Of a stretch of 39,030 nt of DNA, positions 22,681-31,412 are shown piece by piece. Positions within the stretch are counted from its first letter, which is position 1. The number at the start of each line of letters is the position of its first letter. Made by a program: the position numbers and the translations under genes. The stretch is taken from positions 1 through 39,030 of IMG/VR virus record IMGVR_UViG_3300023172_000076. One strand, 5' to 3'. This stretch comes from a virus. The notes beneath the pieces are model-generated. The model was not told the origin of the DNA. It saw nothing but the letters and a program-made list of their open reading frames with translations, and searched no databases.

Positions 22681-24027
22681 TCACATAAGGTTGTCAACGA
22701 GCACGCGACGATAGTAGCGGTTAGCGTTGGCGGTAAGAGCACCGCTGCCCTGGGAGGTGCCTTCTGCGAAGGGGTTAGCAACCAGACCGTAGCGGGTCTT
22801 GAAGCCGATCTTCGGCTGGAAGGTGTCCTGACCGACGGCACGAACCATCTGCAGGGGCACGTAGGGGCAATAGAACAGACCTGCGTCGTATGCGCTGCCA
22901 CCCTTGTAACCAGCCACATAGAAGTGACGGTCAGAAACGTTAGCAGAATAGGGATCGACGTAGACCTTGATGCGACCGTTGAGTGTACCAGCCAGGGTGC
23001 TGGAGTTGTCATCGGGCAGCAGACCGCTGTTGCCAGCCAGTGCGGGGGTGTAGTCCAGAACGCCTGCCATAGACAGTGCCGAAGCAACGTCAGCAGAACA
23101 GATCAGGATGTTACCCTTGCCACGACGAGTCTCGTGACCGATAGCGTTCATATCACGCTCGATCTGGAAGAGCAGACCCTTGAACTTCTCAACAGACCAG
23201 CGACCGTTGGAATCGACATCGAGGTCGAAGATACCAGCAGTTGCGGTGTTGTTCTGAGCACCAGGACGTGCAATCTTGTACACAGTACGAACAACCTCGC
23301 GGTTGATCTCAGCCAGCACCTCTGTGGAGAGGATGTTTGCCAGCTCGGACTCAGCGTCCAGACCGTGCACTGCCTTAAGGTCTTGTGCCAGTTCCAGAGA
23401 GTATTCTGCCTTCAGAGCACGGCTCTTAGCAGTAACGGTCACTTTCTCGATGCTGAAGTTCATTTCAGCGAAAGCGTTACCCGCTGCATCACCCAGAGCT
23501 TCAGCCTCGGCGGTGGGCATACCATCGGAGGTATTGTAGGTGCCACCGTCGTTCAGCAGACCAGGGTTAGAACCAGACTGAGCGGTACGACCCAGGTTGC
23601 TTGCTGCGTTCTCTGCAGAGAACTCGGTATCTGCTTCGTTGAAGAATGCCTCGGTGCCAGCAGCACGGTCGGTGCCATAGCGGGAGCGCATTGCGAAGAT
23701 CAGACCAGTAGGACCAGTCATCGGCTGAACACCAGCGATGTCATAAGCAATCAGCTTAGGCATCGAACGGCGGATCAGGCTGATCAGAACGGGGTCGAAA
23801 CCAGCGACAGGACCAGTAGCGGTGCTTGCGCTGCTGAAACCGCCTGTACCAGCGGACATTGTGGGGGCAGCCTCATTAAGGATGCCTGCTTCCTCACGGA
23901 GGAAGGATTCTTGGTTTTCGAGCAGGACTGCGGTCACCGCTTTCTTATAGCTGTCCTTGATGGAATCAAGACCCTCGCAATTAAGAACGGGTGCCCACTT
24001 TTCCTGCAGATGCTCGGACTTGAACAT
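22681..24027 (-). CDS. gp23: Major capsid protein gp23 (precursor)
   Basis: Forms the hexamers of the phage head. The 448-residue precursor starts MFKSEHLQEKWAPVLN and contains the conserved AYDIAGVQPMTGPTGLIFAMRSRYG block used as a T4-like capsid marker. Prohead protease cuts after Glu in (I/L)xE sites; LNE at 50-52 followed by AAPT is the likely cut, leaving about 396 residues. The gene is visibly richer in G and C at third positions than its neighbours, consistent with selection for high expression. A strong terminator follows. Confidence 0.97.
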   Translation of the reverse strand: MFKSEHLQEKWAPVLNCEGLDSIKDSYKKAVTAVLLENQESFLREEAGILNEAAPTMSAGTGGFSSASTATGPVAGFDPVLISLIRRSMPKLIAYDIAGVQPMTGPTGLIFAMRSRYGTDRAAGTEAFFNEADTEFSAENAASNLGRTAQSGSNPGLLNDGGTYNTSDGMPTAEAEALGDAAGNAFAEMNFSIEKVTVTAKSRALKAEYSLELAQDLKAVHGLDAESELANILSTEVLAEINREVVRTVYKIARPGAQNNTATAGIFDLDVDSNGRWSVEKFKGLLFQIERDMNAIGHETRRGKGNILICSADVASALSMAGVLDYTPALAGNSGLLPDDNSSTLAGTLNGRIKVYVDPYSANVSDRHFYVAGYKGGSAYDAGLFYCPYVPLQMVRAVGQDTFQPKIGFKTRYGLVANPFAEGTSQGSGALTANANRYYRRVLVDNLM

Positions 24028-24078
24028 TTGCTTTTTACCTCTTTTGGTTATTGAAAAATGGTTTTAATAATGACTAAT

Positions 24079-25056
24079 TCACTTAGTCCAGCGACGGAGT
24101 GCATCGACGTAACGAGACATCGAATCCGTCATTTCTGTATCCACAACGGGTTGGACATCCTCAGCAATCGTTTCTGCTGCTGCCTGGGGCTTGCTAGAGA
24201 AATACGACTCCTTCAGAGTCTCAATCTTGCTGCGGAAAGACTCTTCATCTTCAAACTCAACACCCTCTGCCAGACCAGCAAGCTTTTCCTTTTCGGTTGC
24301 TGCCAGACCTTCAGAGATTTCTTTCACGATCCCATTCTTAACGTATGCTGCGACCGATTGGGTCAGAGCGACGTTCTTTTCAATTTGCTCGTTGAGTTTT
24401 GCTTCCATCGAATCAAGTTCCTCCACCATCTCAGAGATGATGTCGGTTTTCTCTTCGGGAACCTCAATGTGGTTCTCGACGAAAACTTTTTTGAGACCTG
24501 CAACAACAGACTCGGCAATCTCGGCTTTCAGACCGATTTCAACTGCCAGTTCGTTCTTGCCCATCCACTCGCCAACTGCATAGGTCAGATACTCATCGAC
24601 CTTTTCAGCGAGTTCGGTCTTAACAGATTCCACTTCCTCAGCAAGGGTAGCGGCATATTCGTCGTGAATACGTGCCACTTCCTCATTGAGACGAGAGACG
24701 ACTGCTGCCTCAAAGATTGTTGCTGCTTTTTGCTTGAACTCTTCGCTCAGGTCTTCACCTTCGGTCAGAGCAGCAACATCTGCAGACATATCGATCTCAA
24801 TCAGATCACCATCTGCTTCTGCGCTTTCTGTCTTGGCAGATGCATCGGAGGGCTTAGTCTTAGGAGCAGCAGCCTGTGTTTGAGCGGGAGCTTTCAGTTT
24901 GTTGCTCTCGTCATCAGGTTTGCTGTTCTGGGGAGTAGGACCACCCAGATCTTCGACAGAACCCAGCGAAGAACCGTCAGCAACGGCACCGTCGAACTTT
25001 GCTTCGGTGACTTCTTGTTGTTCTTCGGAAACCATCACTTCATTTTCTTGCGACAT
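24079..25056 (-). CDS. gp22: Prohead scaffold protein gp22
   Basis: Internal core on which gp23 assembles, later destroyed by gp21. The 325-residue product has an acidic, Ala/Ser/Pro-rich, probably disordered N-terminal third, a long Glu/Lys/Ala helical centre expected to form coiled coils, and a short C-terminal peptide (SMSRYVDALRRW), as in other cyanophage gp22. Start ATG 25056 has GGAG a few bases upstream (AAGGAGACAACC). A perfect late promoter lies upstream. Confidence 0.9.
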   Translation of the reverse strand: MSQENEVMVSEEQQEVTEAKFDGAVADGSSLGSVEDLGGPTPQNSKPDDESNKLKAPAQTQAAAPKTKPSDASAKTESAEADGDLIEIDMSADVAALTEGEDLSEEFKQKAATIFEAAVVSRLNEEVARIHDEYAATLAEEVESVKTELAEKVDEYLTYAVGEWMGKNELAVEIGLKAEIAESVVAGLKKVFVENHIEVPEEKTDIISEMVEELDSMEAKLNEQIEKNVALTQSVAAYVKNGIVKEISEGLAATEKEKLAGLAEGVEFEDEESFRSKIETLKESYFSSKPQAAAETIAEDVQPVVDTEMTDSMSRYVDALRRWTK

Positions 25057-25093
25057 TGGTTGTCTCCTTAGTAGTCTTTGCTATTCTTAGAAA

Positions 25094-25101
25094 TATTTAT
25101 A
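25094..25101 (-). promoter_or_regulatory. Late promoter TATAAATA upstream of gp22
   Basis: Minus strand TATAAATA, identical to the T4 late consensus, 37 bases before the gp22 ATG and just inside the intergenic space after gp21. It should drive the scaffold and major capsid genes from gp55-programmed polymerase. Confidence 0.8.
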
Positions 25102-25103
25102 AT

Positions 25104-25754
25104 TCACAAAGTTCTCAGGAATTGGGAAAACGCGGAAAGTTTTGCCTCTTCAAGAACTTTGGGATTGGGTGCGAGATCGAGGGTACGCTTAATGTTGGCA
25201 ACCTCTGACTCTTTAATGATGCCGTTGTTCCATACCCACTCACGACCTTCCATAATGCCATTGACAAAAGCGTCAGGCGCGGAAGGATCTGCCACAATGT
25301 CAGCAGCAGTAGCGAGCATAAAGTCATCAGCAACGATCTTTGCACCGTCGCGTGCCTCTCTCAGTGAACCAATGCCACGAGAAGAAACACCAAGTTTCAC
25401 ACCTTCGTCAAGAAGACTGCGAGCAATGTTGCCCATAGGTGTATCCAGAATCCGTGCTTTACCACGGAAGTTGTTTCCCTCTTGAACCAGGGATGTGATT
25501 AAGTGAGAAACGCGATCGAGGTTCACAGTGGGACCATCGGGATGACCCAGTTCGCCAAGTGCACGACCAGACTTGATGAAACTTTCGTTGTACTTCTCCA
25601 CCTCTCTTGCAAGAGTGGCGATTGGGTACATACGACCATTTCTATTTTTGATTTCACCTTGCAGGAAGGTTCCTTCAATATACAGATTCTTCTTACCGTT
25701 CTTTTCTTCGGTAAGAATCTGTACGTCTTCAATCGTTTCCGTAATCAGTTTCAT
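25104..25754 (-). CDS. gp21: Prohead core protease gp21
   Basis: Serine protease that matures the prohead by cutting gp22, gp23 and core proteins. The 216-residue protein has the family opening RNGRMYP, the catalytic His in GELGHPDGPTVNLDRVSH (H71) and the catalytic Ser region KLGVSSRGIGS (S124 or S125). T4 gp21 has 212 residues. It overlaps the small core gene before it by 26 bases. Confidence 0.94.
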   Translation of the reverse strand: MKLITETIEDVQILTEEKNGKKNLYIEGTFLQGEIKNRNGRMYPIATLAREVEKYNESFIKSGRALGELGHPDGPTVNLDRVSHLITSLVQEGNNFRGKARILDTPMGNIARSLLDEGVKLGVSSRGIGSLREARDGAKIVADDFMLATAADIVADPSAPDAFVNGIMEGREWVWNNGIIKESEVANIKRTLDLAPNPKVLEEAKLSAFSQFLRTL

Positions 25755-25923
25755 CGGTTTCTTCCGTAGGTTCTGGGTTCATCCAATTTGCAGCGATCTC
25801 CTTCTTTCTTGCTTCGAGAGCATCGGCAGAAGCAGTTTTCATTGCAACATCAACTTCGCTACTAAGATCCTTCGATCCTGAAAAAATCTTATTAACGATA
25901 TTCATAGCATCCACACTGGGCAT
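25729..25923 (-). CDS. Small prohead core protein (gp67/gp68 position)
   Basis: A 64-residue acidic protein between portal gp20 and protease gp21, where T4 carries core proteins gp67 and gp68. It has an N-terminal helical part and a C-terminal tail rich in Glu, Asp, Thr and Pro. GAGGT lies before the start. Identity rests on position, size and acidity, not on clear similarity. A late promoter-like element lies 25 bases upstream. Confidence 0.7.
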   Translation of the reverse strand: MPSVDAMNIVNKIFSGSKDLSSEVDVAMKTASADALEARKKEIAANWMNPEPTEETDETDYGND

Positions 25924-25947
25924 AATTTTAGTACCTCAATACATTAT

Positions 25948-25955
25948 TATTTAGA
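25948..25955 (-). promoter_or_regulatory. Late promoter-like element TCTAAATA upstream of the core gene and gp21
   Basis: Minus strand TCTAAATA overlapping the end of gp20 and 25 bases before the ATG at 25923, the usual spacing for late elements in this window. It would boost the core protein and protease. Confidence 0.5.
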
Positions 25956-27576
25956 ATTCTCCGCGTTTATAGTCACCAGGAGGAATGGATTCAATTCCTT
26001 GAGGACCAGTTGTTTCTTCCACTGGAACTTCTCCCATTGCAGCAGGATCTTCAAGAGGCATACCTGTAGCGGGGTCGATGGATGCAGGATCCATCAACTT
26101 ACCATCAGCAATTTCTTTCTCGATTTGCTTATCGATTTCTGTGATCTCAGCGTCAGTTTGCTTGAGAATCTGACGACGCAGATAATCAAGAGAGAAATAC
26201 TTACCAGCAAAGGGATCCATTGTGGCGAGAAGATTTAGACGTTCCGTCATAATCTCTTTCTCTTTCAGTTCCGCAAAGTAGTTATCTGCGATGAAGTCAT
26301 ACTGAATATGTTCAGACATCTCATCCCACTCTTCAATAGAGATGACGCCTTTAAGGATCAACTGAGTTTTCAGAAGATCGTGAAACAGTTCGGAGAATTT
26401 TTTGCGGAGGCGAGTGACAAACTTCTGGAATTTGATTTCATCGCGTGTGATCTCAGCAGCACGTCCCAGGTTGAATGTGGATTCGGATTCCAGACGTGAC
26501 TCGGGAACATTCAGTGCGCGATACAGTTTTTTCTGGAAATACTTAACGTCTTCCAGTTCGCCCAGATTTTGCCCGCCAGGGAGAGTAGTGATTTCTGTAC
26601 CACGACCACCTTCACGGCGAGGAAGCCAGAAGTCTTCCAGCATTGACATAAACTTGCGGTCATCACGAATCTCGCCAGTGTCTGCGTTGTACACCAGTTT
26701 ATTTCTATAGCGAGACATCACTTCGCGCAGATATTGTTCTGCCTTTTGCTTCGGCAGATTACCCACATCAATGTAGAAAATACGACGCTCGGGTGCACGA
26801 GAGAGACGATAGATCACAAGACTATCTTCAATCATTCTCAGTTGATTGAGTGCTTTGATAGCCTTGTGCAAATGTGACATAATCACATTCTTATTCATAT
26901 CCTTCAGACCAGAGTGGCAGAAGGCAATTGCATCAGGTGCTACTTTGATACCTGCAGTTTCTGCTGCTCGCAGTCCTTTCGGGTTATAAATGTAATATTC
27001 TGCAGACTTGGGAGCAAGATTGGATTCCATCGAACGAGGATCGATGAATGTTTTGTCCTTTGGTCTTTCAAGCTCGATGACTTTGCGAATCTTTCGCGGG
27101 TCAATATAACGAAGTTCAGTAATACCTTTTCTTGGGTTCTTGGTATCGATTACTTTGTGGTAATACAATTTACCATCAATATACCAACGACGGAAAATAT
27201 CGTACGCTTTTTTATCGAAATCAAGAAGACGAAGAACATTATCAAATTCTTCGCGAATTTTCTTCTTAATGTTATTACTTACTTGCAAGTTGGACAATTC
27301 AATGTCCACTGGAGTATCATCAAGTTCTCCAGCAATTGCTTCGTTTACAACATCATCGATAGCGCGATCACACTCTGGGTGAATCGACATTTCGCGGTAT
27401 CGACGAATAAGATCTTGTTCGTCTTTATATGAACCATCTAAATCAATAGCGGTTCCAAAGAAACCGCCACCAGCAATCGGAGTTGCTGCATCATCAGATT
27501 CTTTACGCACGAAAGAAGGGCCAGGATTCTGACCCTTCTTGGCACGTTCAAGAGAATAACCAAATAGTTGAGACAT
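25951..27576 (-). CDS. gp20: Portal vertex protein gp20
   Basis: Twelve copies form the channel at one head vertex through which gp17 pumps DNA. The 541-residue product (T4: 524) has the conserved segments RYREMSIHPECDRAIDDVVNEA near residue 60, RRWYIDGKLYYHKVID, YRLSRAPERRIFYIDVGNLPK, the LPGGQNLGELEDV stretch and RLESESTFNLGRAAEITRDEIKF, matching the cyanophage g20 marker gene. A late promoter lies 27 bases upstream. Confidence 0.96.
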   Translation of the reverse strand: MSQLFGYSLERAKKGQNPGPSFVRKESDDAATPIAGGGFFGTAIDLDGSYKDEQDLIRRYREMSIHPECDRAIDDVVNEAIAGELDDTPVDIELSNLQVSNNIKKKIREEFDNVLRLLDFDKKAYDIFRRWYIDGKLYYHKVIDTKNPRKGITELRYIDPRKIRKVIELERPKDKTFIDPRSMESNLAPKSAEYYIYNPKGLRAAETAGIKVAPDAIAFCHSGLKDMNKNVIMSHLHKAIKALNQLRMIEDSLVIYRLSRAPERRIFYIDVGNLPKQKAEQYLREVMSRYRNKLVYNADTGEIRDDRKFMSMLEDFWLPRREGGRGTEITTLPGGQNLGELEDVKYFQKKLYRALNVPESRLESESTFNLGRAAEITRDEIKFQKFVTRLRKKFSELFHDLLKTQLILKGVISIEEWDEMSEHIQYDFIADNYFAELKEKEIMTERLNLLATMDPFAGKYFSLDYLRRQILKQTDAEITEIDKQIEKEIADGKLMDPASIDPATGMPLEDPAAMGEVPVEETTGPQGIESIPPGDYKRGEF

Positions 27577-27602
27577 TGACTGTCAGGATGCTTTATCAGA
27601 TC

Positions 27603-27610
27603 TATTTATG
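27603..27610 (-). promoter_or_regulatory. Late promoter CATAAATA upstream of gp20
   Basis: Minus strand CATAAATA, 27 bases before the gp20 ATG, between gp19 and gp20. One base differs from the T4 consensus at the most variable position. Confidence 0.7.
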
Positions 27611-27617
27611 AAAGATC

Positions 27618-28289
27618 TCAACCAGCGTTTCCAGTATTGATGTCAGTGTCGTATGTCCAGTATTGAACTTGGAACTCAACTGTGTACTCTTCGGGAGTAT
27701 CATTGTTACCCCAATCAAGATCAATTGCGCTGATGTTGCTGGGCCAAATACCTTCAAACTTGTAGGTACGGATGATGTTTCCCTTGCGATCCATCTGGCG
27801 AACCTTTGCCATTGCTTGATAGTCAGCGATGGTATTGGAGTTCTGATAGTTCTGCTGCAGAGCCTGGATGTTTGTGGACCAGGACTCAAAGAAAGCACGG
27901 AACTTGAAGGACTGATCGTTCAGCACGGTCACTGTCCAAGGTTCAAATGTGCGATCACCAGCAACCTTCAGCATACGACCACGATAAGGCACTTCAACCA
28001 CACCCACTGTAGAAGCGGGAATGTTTGCTGCCTTAACGAGGAAGGTGCCGAAAGCAGATGCTTCAGATGCATTCAGTTGGGAAGCGCCAGAAGCATTCTC
28101 AGAAGCGTCGGAACTAGAACCGACCACGCCACCAGATTGGGGGCTCACCCCGTCCTGAAGGATCGGGGGAGCATAGATTTCGACTTGGAAAAGGTTAGGA
28201 CGGGCAAAGTCTCTAACTTGATCGCGGAAGGTGAAGATTGGAGCTCTTACCGAGCTCTGCTCCACCTGTCCTGGTTGTTGTTCTGCCAT
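27618..28289 (-). CDS. gp19: Tail tube protein gp19
   Basis: Stacks as hexamer rings to form the inner tail tube. The 223-residue product (T4: 163) keeps the hallmark regions DFARPNLFQVEIYAPP, FLVKAANIPASTVGVVEVPYRGR, TFEPWTVTVLND and YKFEGIWPSNISAIDLDW. A Gly/Ser/Ala-rich insert at about residues 48-80 is extra compared with T4. Start ATG 28289 has GGAGAAAAAC upstream. It follows the sheath gene gp18. Confidence 0.93.
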   Translation of the reverse strand: MAEQQPGQVEQSSVRAPIFTFRDQVRDFARPNLFQVEIYAPPILQDGVSPQSGGVVGSSSDASENASGASQLNASEASAFGTFLVKAANIPASTVGVVEVPYRGRMLKVAGDRTFEPWTVTVLNDQSFKFRAFFESWSTNIQALQQNYQNSNTIADYQAMAKVRQMDRKGNIIRTYKFEGIWPSNISAIDLDWGNNDTPEEYTVEFQVQYWTYDTDINTGNAG

Positions 28290-28320
28290 TGTTTTTCTCC
28301 GTTAGTTAATTCTCTTGAGA

Positions 28321-31095
28321 TCAGTTGGTGACTTCAGCGAAACTAGAACCAGTTCTAGTAGCAGTGAATGTCAGAGTCACATAGTTAATCGAGCGGGTGG
28401 GCTTCACGAAGATCTCAGCGAAGAACTCACCACGGTCAATTGCCTCGGGCGGGTTGTTGCTGCTGTCGCAAACAACCAGGAAGTCCACGATTCCACGACG
28501 GGACTGGACAGAACGCAGGAAGGGTTCAACGATATTCTTGAACGATGCGCGAGTGAACTCGTCATTCAGTTCAAAGAGTTGAGTCTTAGCAGCGTTGCTG
28601 ATTGCATCTTCGAGAACCAGGAACAGGCGACGAACGTTGATACGGTCGAAAGCAGACTGGTAAGCGAGTGCAGTCTTATCACCGAACAGGACAATGCCCT
28701 GACCAGGGAATGCAACCACAGGGTTGATGCGTGCTGCATACAGACGATCGCGGTGATCCTTCAGAGGAGAGTAAGCGAGTTTGATCGCGTTACGCAGTTG
28801 ACCTCTGTTGAAACCAGCGGGAGAGTACCAAGCCTCAGAGTTAAGAGTGGTGCTCAGAGTCAGACCTGCAACATCAGCGTTACAAGCGATATAACGATAC
28901 TTGTCGTTATACTTATCATAGATGTACTTGTAGTTGTTATCGAACACAGCATAAGAAGTGCTGCTCAGTTGGTTGAAGAAGTCAACCGTACGGTTCACGA
29001 TAACGTTAACATCGCTCTGACCGATAACATCGTTACGGTTCGGAGAGATGAATGCCAAACAATCTTGGCGGGTTGCCGCAATGTCAATGATTTTTTGTGC
29101 CTTAGCGACGGTATCGCTAGTGTCTGCCATACCAGGACCCATCAGGATGTAATCAACATCAATGGTTTCCTTATCTGCCACCAGGTCATAACCGCCGAGA
29201 ATCTCGGAGCGTGCCAGGGTGTAACCGTCTGTACCACCTTGCAGGTGATAGAAAGCGGTGGAACCATTAGTTGTACCAATGATTTCGCGAGCAAGGTTGG
29301 TCTCATTGTTCTTGATTGCAGTATCCTGCTGGATCAAGTCGAAGGAACGAGACACACCAGAGGAACCCCACAGACCAGATGCGGCACCATCAACATCGTA
29401 GATTGCACCAGTTTCGTGAGAACCCCAGAACAGATAGGAAGAATCGTTCTTAATGACATCCTTATAGTACACGGTCTCACCTTGAGTACCACGTGCATCA
29501 GATGCCTTGGAAACGAACAGGAACTTCTCAAGGACAGAACCAGGAGTACCAGTCAGTTTTCCGTCGCCATCGAGAACGAGGATGTGCATCTGGTCGTTCT
29601 TACCACCACGATCATCAACCCAAGGAGATGTACCAGGACGGGGTGCAACAGATGCCCAACGCTGACCGCCACCAAAATAACGCTCGTCATACTCGGAGCG
29701 GACGGAAGACACGTTGATGTTGGGATTGCCACCAGCATTGTCATCAGACAGTGTGTAGTTAGCAGCATACTTTTCGGCACCCGATGCAGTCACGACGTGC
29801 AGTTGACGGTCGATACTAGAAACCGTTGCCTTGTCGCCAGTTCTAGCTCCACCAGTTTCTGCACTCCACAGAGCGATCACATCACCAACACTCAGAACGT
29901 CGGAGGACAGAGTGTAGTTAAAGTCGATCTCGATCTTACGGCTGATGGGATCATAAGCAACCACTTGACCTTGAACAGGGATAGACACACCAGCGGTGGT
30001 CTCTGCTCTCCAGTATTCTGCAGTTTGGAAATCACCAACCACAGATGCAGAATCAAGAGTTGCAACAACGGTGTAGCGATAGATGTGTGCGGTAGCGTTT
30101 GCTGCGCTGTAGGTCACCTGTGTTGAACTTGCAAATTCCCACTCAGCAGTGGAAGGTTGTGCCAAAGACAGGATCTGATCAGCACCTGCATCAGTTACAA
30201 CAACACGCAGGGAGTTGCCATAGATGCCAGGGTTGCGAGCACCCCACTTCCAGGAGTTAGATGCAGACTCAACGCTTGCTTCGTACTCTTCAAGAGACTT
30301 GATGATAGGAGCACTAACACCAGTTGCAGTTGTTTCGTTGATGTTGGTCTTGGAAACAGTCACCACCATTTTATCGACAGTCTGACCATCAGTTTGAGCA
30401 GCAGCGGTTGTTCCAAGAACACCACGCTCAACAGTCAGGTCGTTACCAGCGATAGAGGTAACACGCAGAATTTCATCAGAAATCTTGATGTAATCATTCA
30501 GTGTCACACCCAGGGTTGCGACAGAAGTCACAGTCAGGAGAGTATCACCAGCAGCAAGAGTACCGCCGTGATTCATTGTGGTGCTAGTACCAGCATCCTC
30601 AATCAGGGTGACTGCAGAACCAGCAGAGTGAGAGGTTGCTGCTGTTGCCAGTTGACCACGCTGAACTGTGAGGTCGTTACCAACAATTGCGGTGACTCTC
30701 AGAATCTCAGCGTCGATCTGCAGGTAATCGTTAACCGCAATGTCTGCAGCAGAAAGTACAGTCAGAGTGGTGTCAGAACCAGAGAAGGTTGTGACAGTTG
30801 TTTGTGCTGTATCGATAGCGTTCTTTAGGGAAGAACTGGTTGCACGGATAACCTTCAATGTACCACCGTACAGAAGGAATTGTGCAGCCGAGAACCAATA
30901 CTCGTAGTTGTAATCGTTAGGGCGACCAAACACTGCGAGAAGTTCCTTCTCGGAAGTGATGTCAACAATCTGGTTGACTGGACCTTTCTCAAAAGAACCG
31001 ACGATCACCGCGACATTATCAAGAGTTGCGTTTGCAACTGTAGTCAGATCCTTTTCAAGAACAACGACCCCTGGCGAAAGTTGGGTAGATGCCAT
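28321..31095 (-). CDS. gp18: Tail sheath protein gp18 with tandem repeat insert
   Basis: Contractile sheath around the tail tube. The N-terminal part (SPGVVVLEKDL...VAVIVGSFEKGPVNQ) and the C-terminal part (RDRLYAARINPVVAFPGQGIVLFGDKTA, FDRINVRRLFLVLEDAI) are conserved sheath regions. The protein is 924 residues against about 659 in T4. Two similar segments at about 108-165 and 183-245, sharing DY.....EILRVT.I.GNDLTV.RG.L.T, explain part of the extra length and probably form an outer domain. Late promoter-like TCTAAATA lies 39 bases upstream, and CAGGAG precedes the start. Confidence 0.95.
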   Translation of the reverse strand: MASTQLSPGVVVLEKDLTTVANATLDNVAVIVGSFEKGPVNQIVDITSEKELLAVFGRPNDYNYEYWFSAAQFLLYGGTLKVIRATSSSLKNAIDTAQTTVTTFSGSDTTLTVLSAADIAVNDYLQIDAEILRVTAIVGNDLTVQRGQLATAATSHSAGSAVTLIEDAGTSTTMNHGGTLAAGDTLLTVTSVATLGVTLNDYIKISDEILRVTSIAGNDLTVERGVLGTTAAAQTDGQTVDKMVVTVSKTNINETTATGVSAPIIKSLEEYEASVESASNSWKWGARNPGIYGNSLRVVVTDAGADQILSLAQPSTAEWEFASSTQVTYSAANATAHIYRYTVVATLDSASVVGDFQTAEYWRAETTAGVSIPVQGQVVAYDPISRKIEIDFNYTLSSDVLSVGDVIALWSAETGGARTGDKATVSSIDRQLHVVTASGAEKYAANYTLSDDNAGGNPNINVSSVRSEYDERYFGGGQRWASVAPRPGTSPWVDDRGGKNDQMHILVLDGDGKLTGTPGSVLEKFLFVSKASDARGTQGETVYYKDVIKNDSSYLFWGSHETGAIYDVDGAASGLWGSSGVSRSFDLIQQDTAIKNNETNLAREIIGTTNGSTAFYHLQGGTDGYTLARSEILGGYDLVADKETIDVDYILMGPGMADTSDTVAKAQKIIDIAATRQDCLAFISPNRNDVIGQSDVNVIVNRTVDFFNQLSSTSYAVFDNNYKYIYDKYNDKYRYIACNADVAGLTLSTTLNSEAWYSPAGFNRGQLRNAIKLAYSPLKDHRDRLYAARINPVVAFPGQGIVLFGDKTALAYQSAFDRINVRRLFLVLEDAISNAAKTQLFELNDEFTRASFKNIVEPFLRSVQSRRGIVDFLVVCDSSNNPPEAIDRGEFFAEIFVKPTRSINYVTLTFTATRTGSSFAEVTN
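30361..30774 (-). repeat. Tandem protein repeat in gp18
   Basis: Codes for two adjacent, similar segments of about 60 residues: DYLQIDAEILRVTAIVGNDL in the first and DYIKISDEILRVTSIAGNDL in the second, each followed by TV.RG.L.T. They lie between sheath core segments and look like a duplicated surface-exposed domain. Confidence 0.8.
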
Positions 31096-31133
31096 TGCTT
31101 AATCTCCTGAAAATTCTTCAATCTTTCTACTAA

Positions 31134-31141
31134 TATTTAGA
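31134..31141 (-). promoter_or_regulatory. Late promoter-like element TCTAAATA upstream of gp18
   Basis: Minus strand TCTAAATA in the 86-base gap between the 76-residue zinc protein and gp18, 39 bases before the gp18 ATG. Position and sequence match the other late elements. Confidence 0.55.
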
Positions 31142-31181
31142 ATTTGTAAGTGTTCTACTGGGGAAGCAGAACGTGAACAAA

Positions 31182-31412
31182 TTACCAATCTGGGTAGTCA
31201 TTCCCAAACCGTTTGCTATACTTTTTTCTATTCTTGGATATTCTTTTAATAGTGCATTGCTTACACTCATAAGAATATGCAGACACATTATTTCCCCTAT
31301 CCTTTCTAGTCTTATAGAAGTTATCTAATAGACTCATAGTTCTCAAACACTTGCGACATTGCCTGTCAACAAACAGCAGATGTTCAAGTTCAATCTGCTG
31401 GTCAAAGTCCAT
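31182..31412 (-). CDS. Small zinc-binding protein (76 aa) between gp17 and gp18
   Basis: Two cysteine pairs, CRKC near residues 19-22 and CKQC near 50-53, are set about 27 residues apart, with FYKTRKDRGN.VSAYSYEC between them. This is a zinc ribbon pattern common in small phage proteins of HNH-like or regulatory type, but no HNH catalytic residues are visible. The C-terminus is Lys/Arg-rich. It begins at the last base of gp17. DNA or RNA binding is likely; exact role unknown. Confidence 0.8.
   Translation of the reverse strand: MDFDQQIELEHLLFVDRQCRKCLRTMSLLDNFYKTRKDRGNNVSAYSYECKQCTIKRISKNRKKYSKRFGNDYPDW

Noticed and set aside
22588-24054. 488-codon open frame on the plus strand opposite gp23
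   Set aside because: It mirrors the capsid gene exactly. gp23's codon preference avoids codons that would read as stops on the other strand. The product is Cys/Val/His-rich low-complexity sequence with no recognisable domain and no ribosome site.
24058-25071. 337-codon open frame on the plus strand opposite gp22
   Set aside because: Shadow of the scaffold gene; Phe/Cys/Leu-rich because it is the complement of Glu/Lys/Ala-rich coding sequence.
28315-30126. 603-codon open frame on the plus strand opposite gp18
   Set aside because: Same effect as for gp23: a shadow of a highly biased gene. The product has an unlikely composition (very rich in Cys, Ser, Thr, Val and Ile), and all neighbours run on the minus strand.
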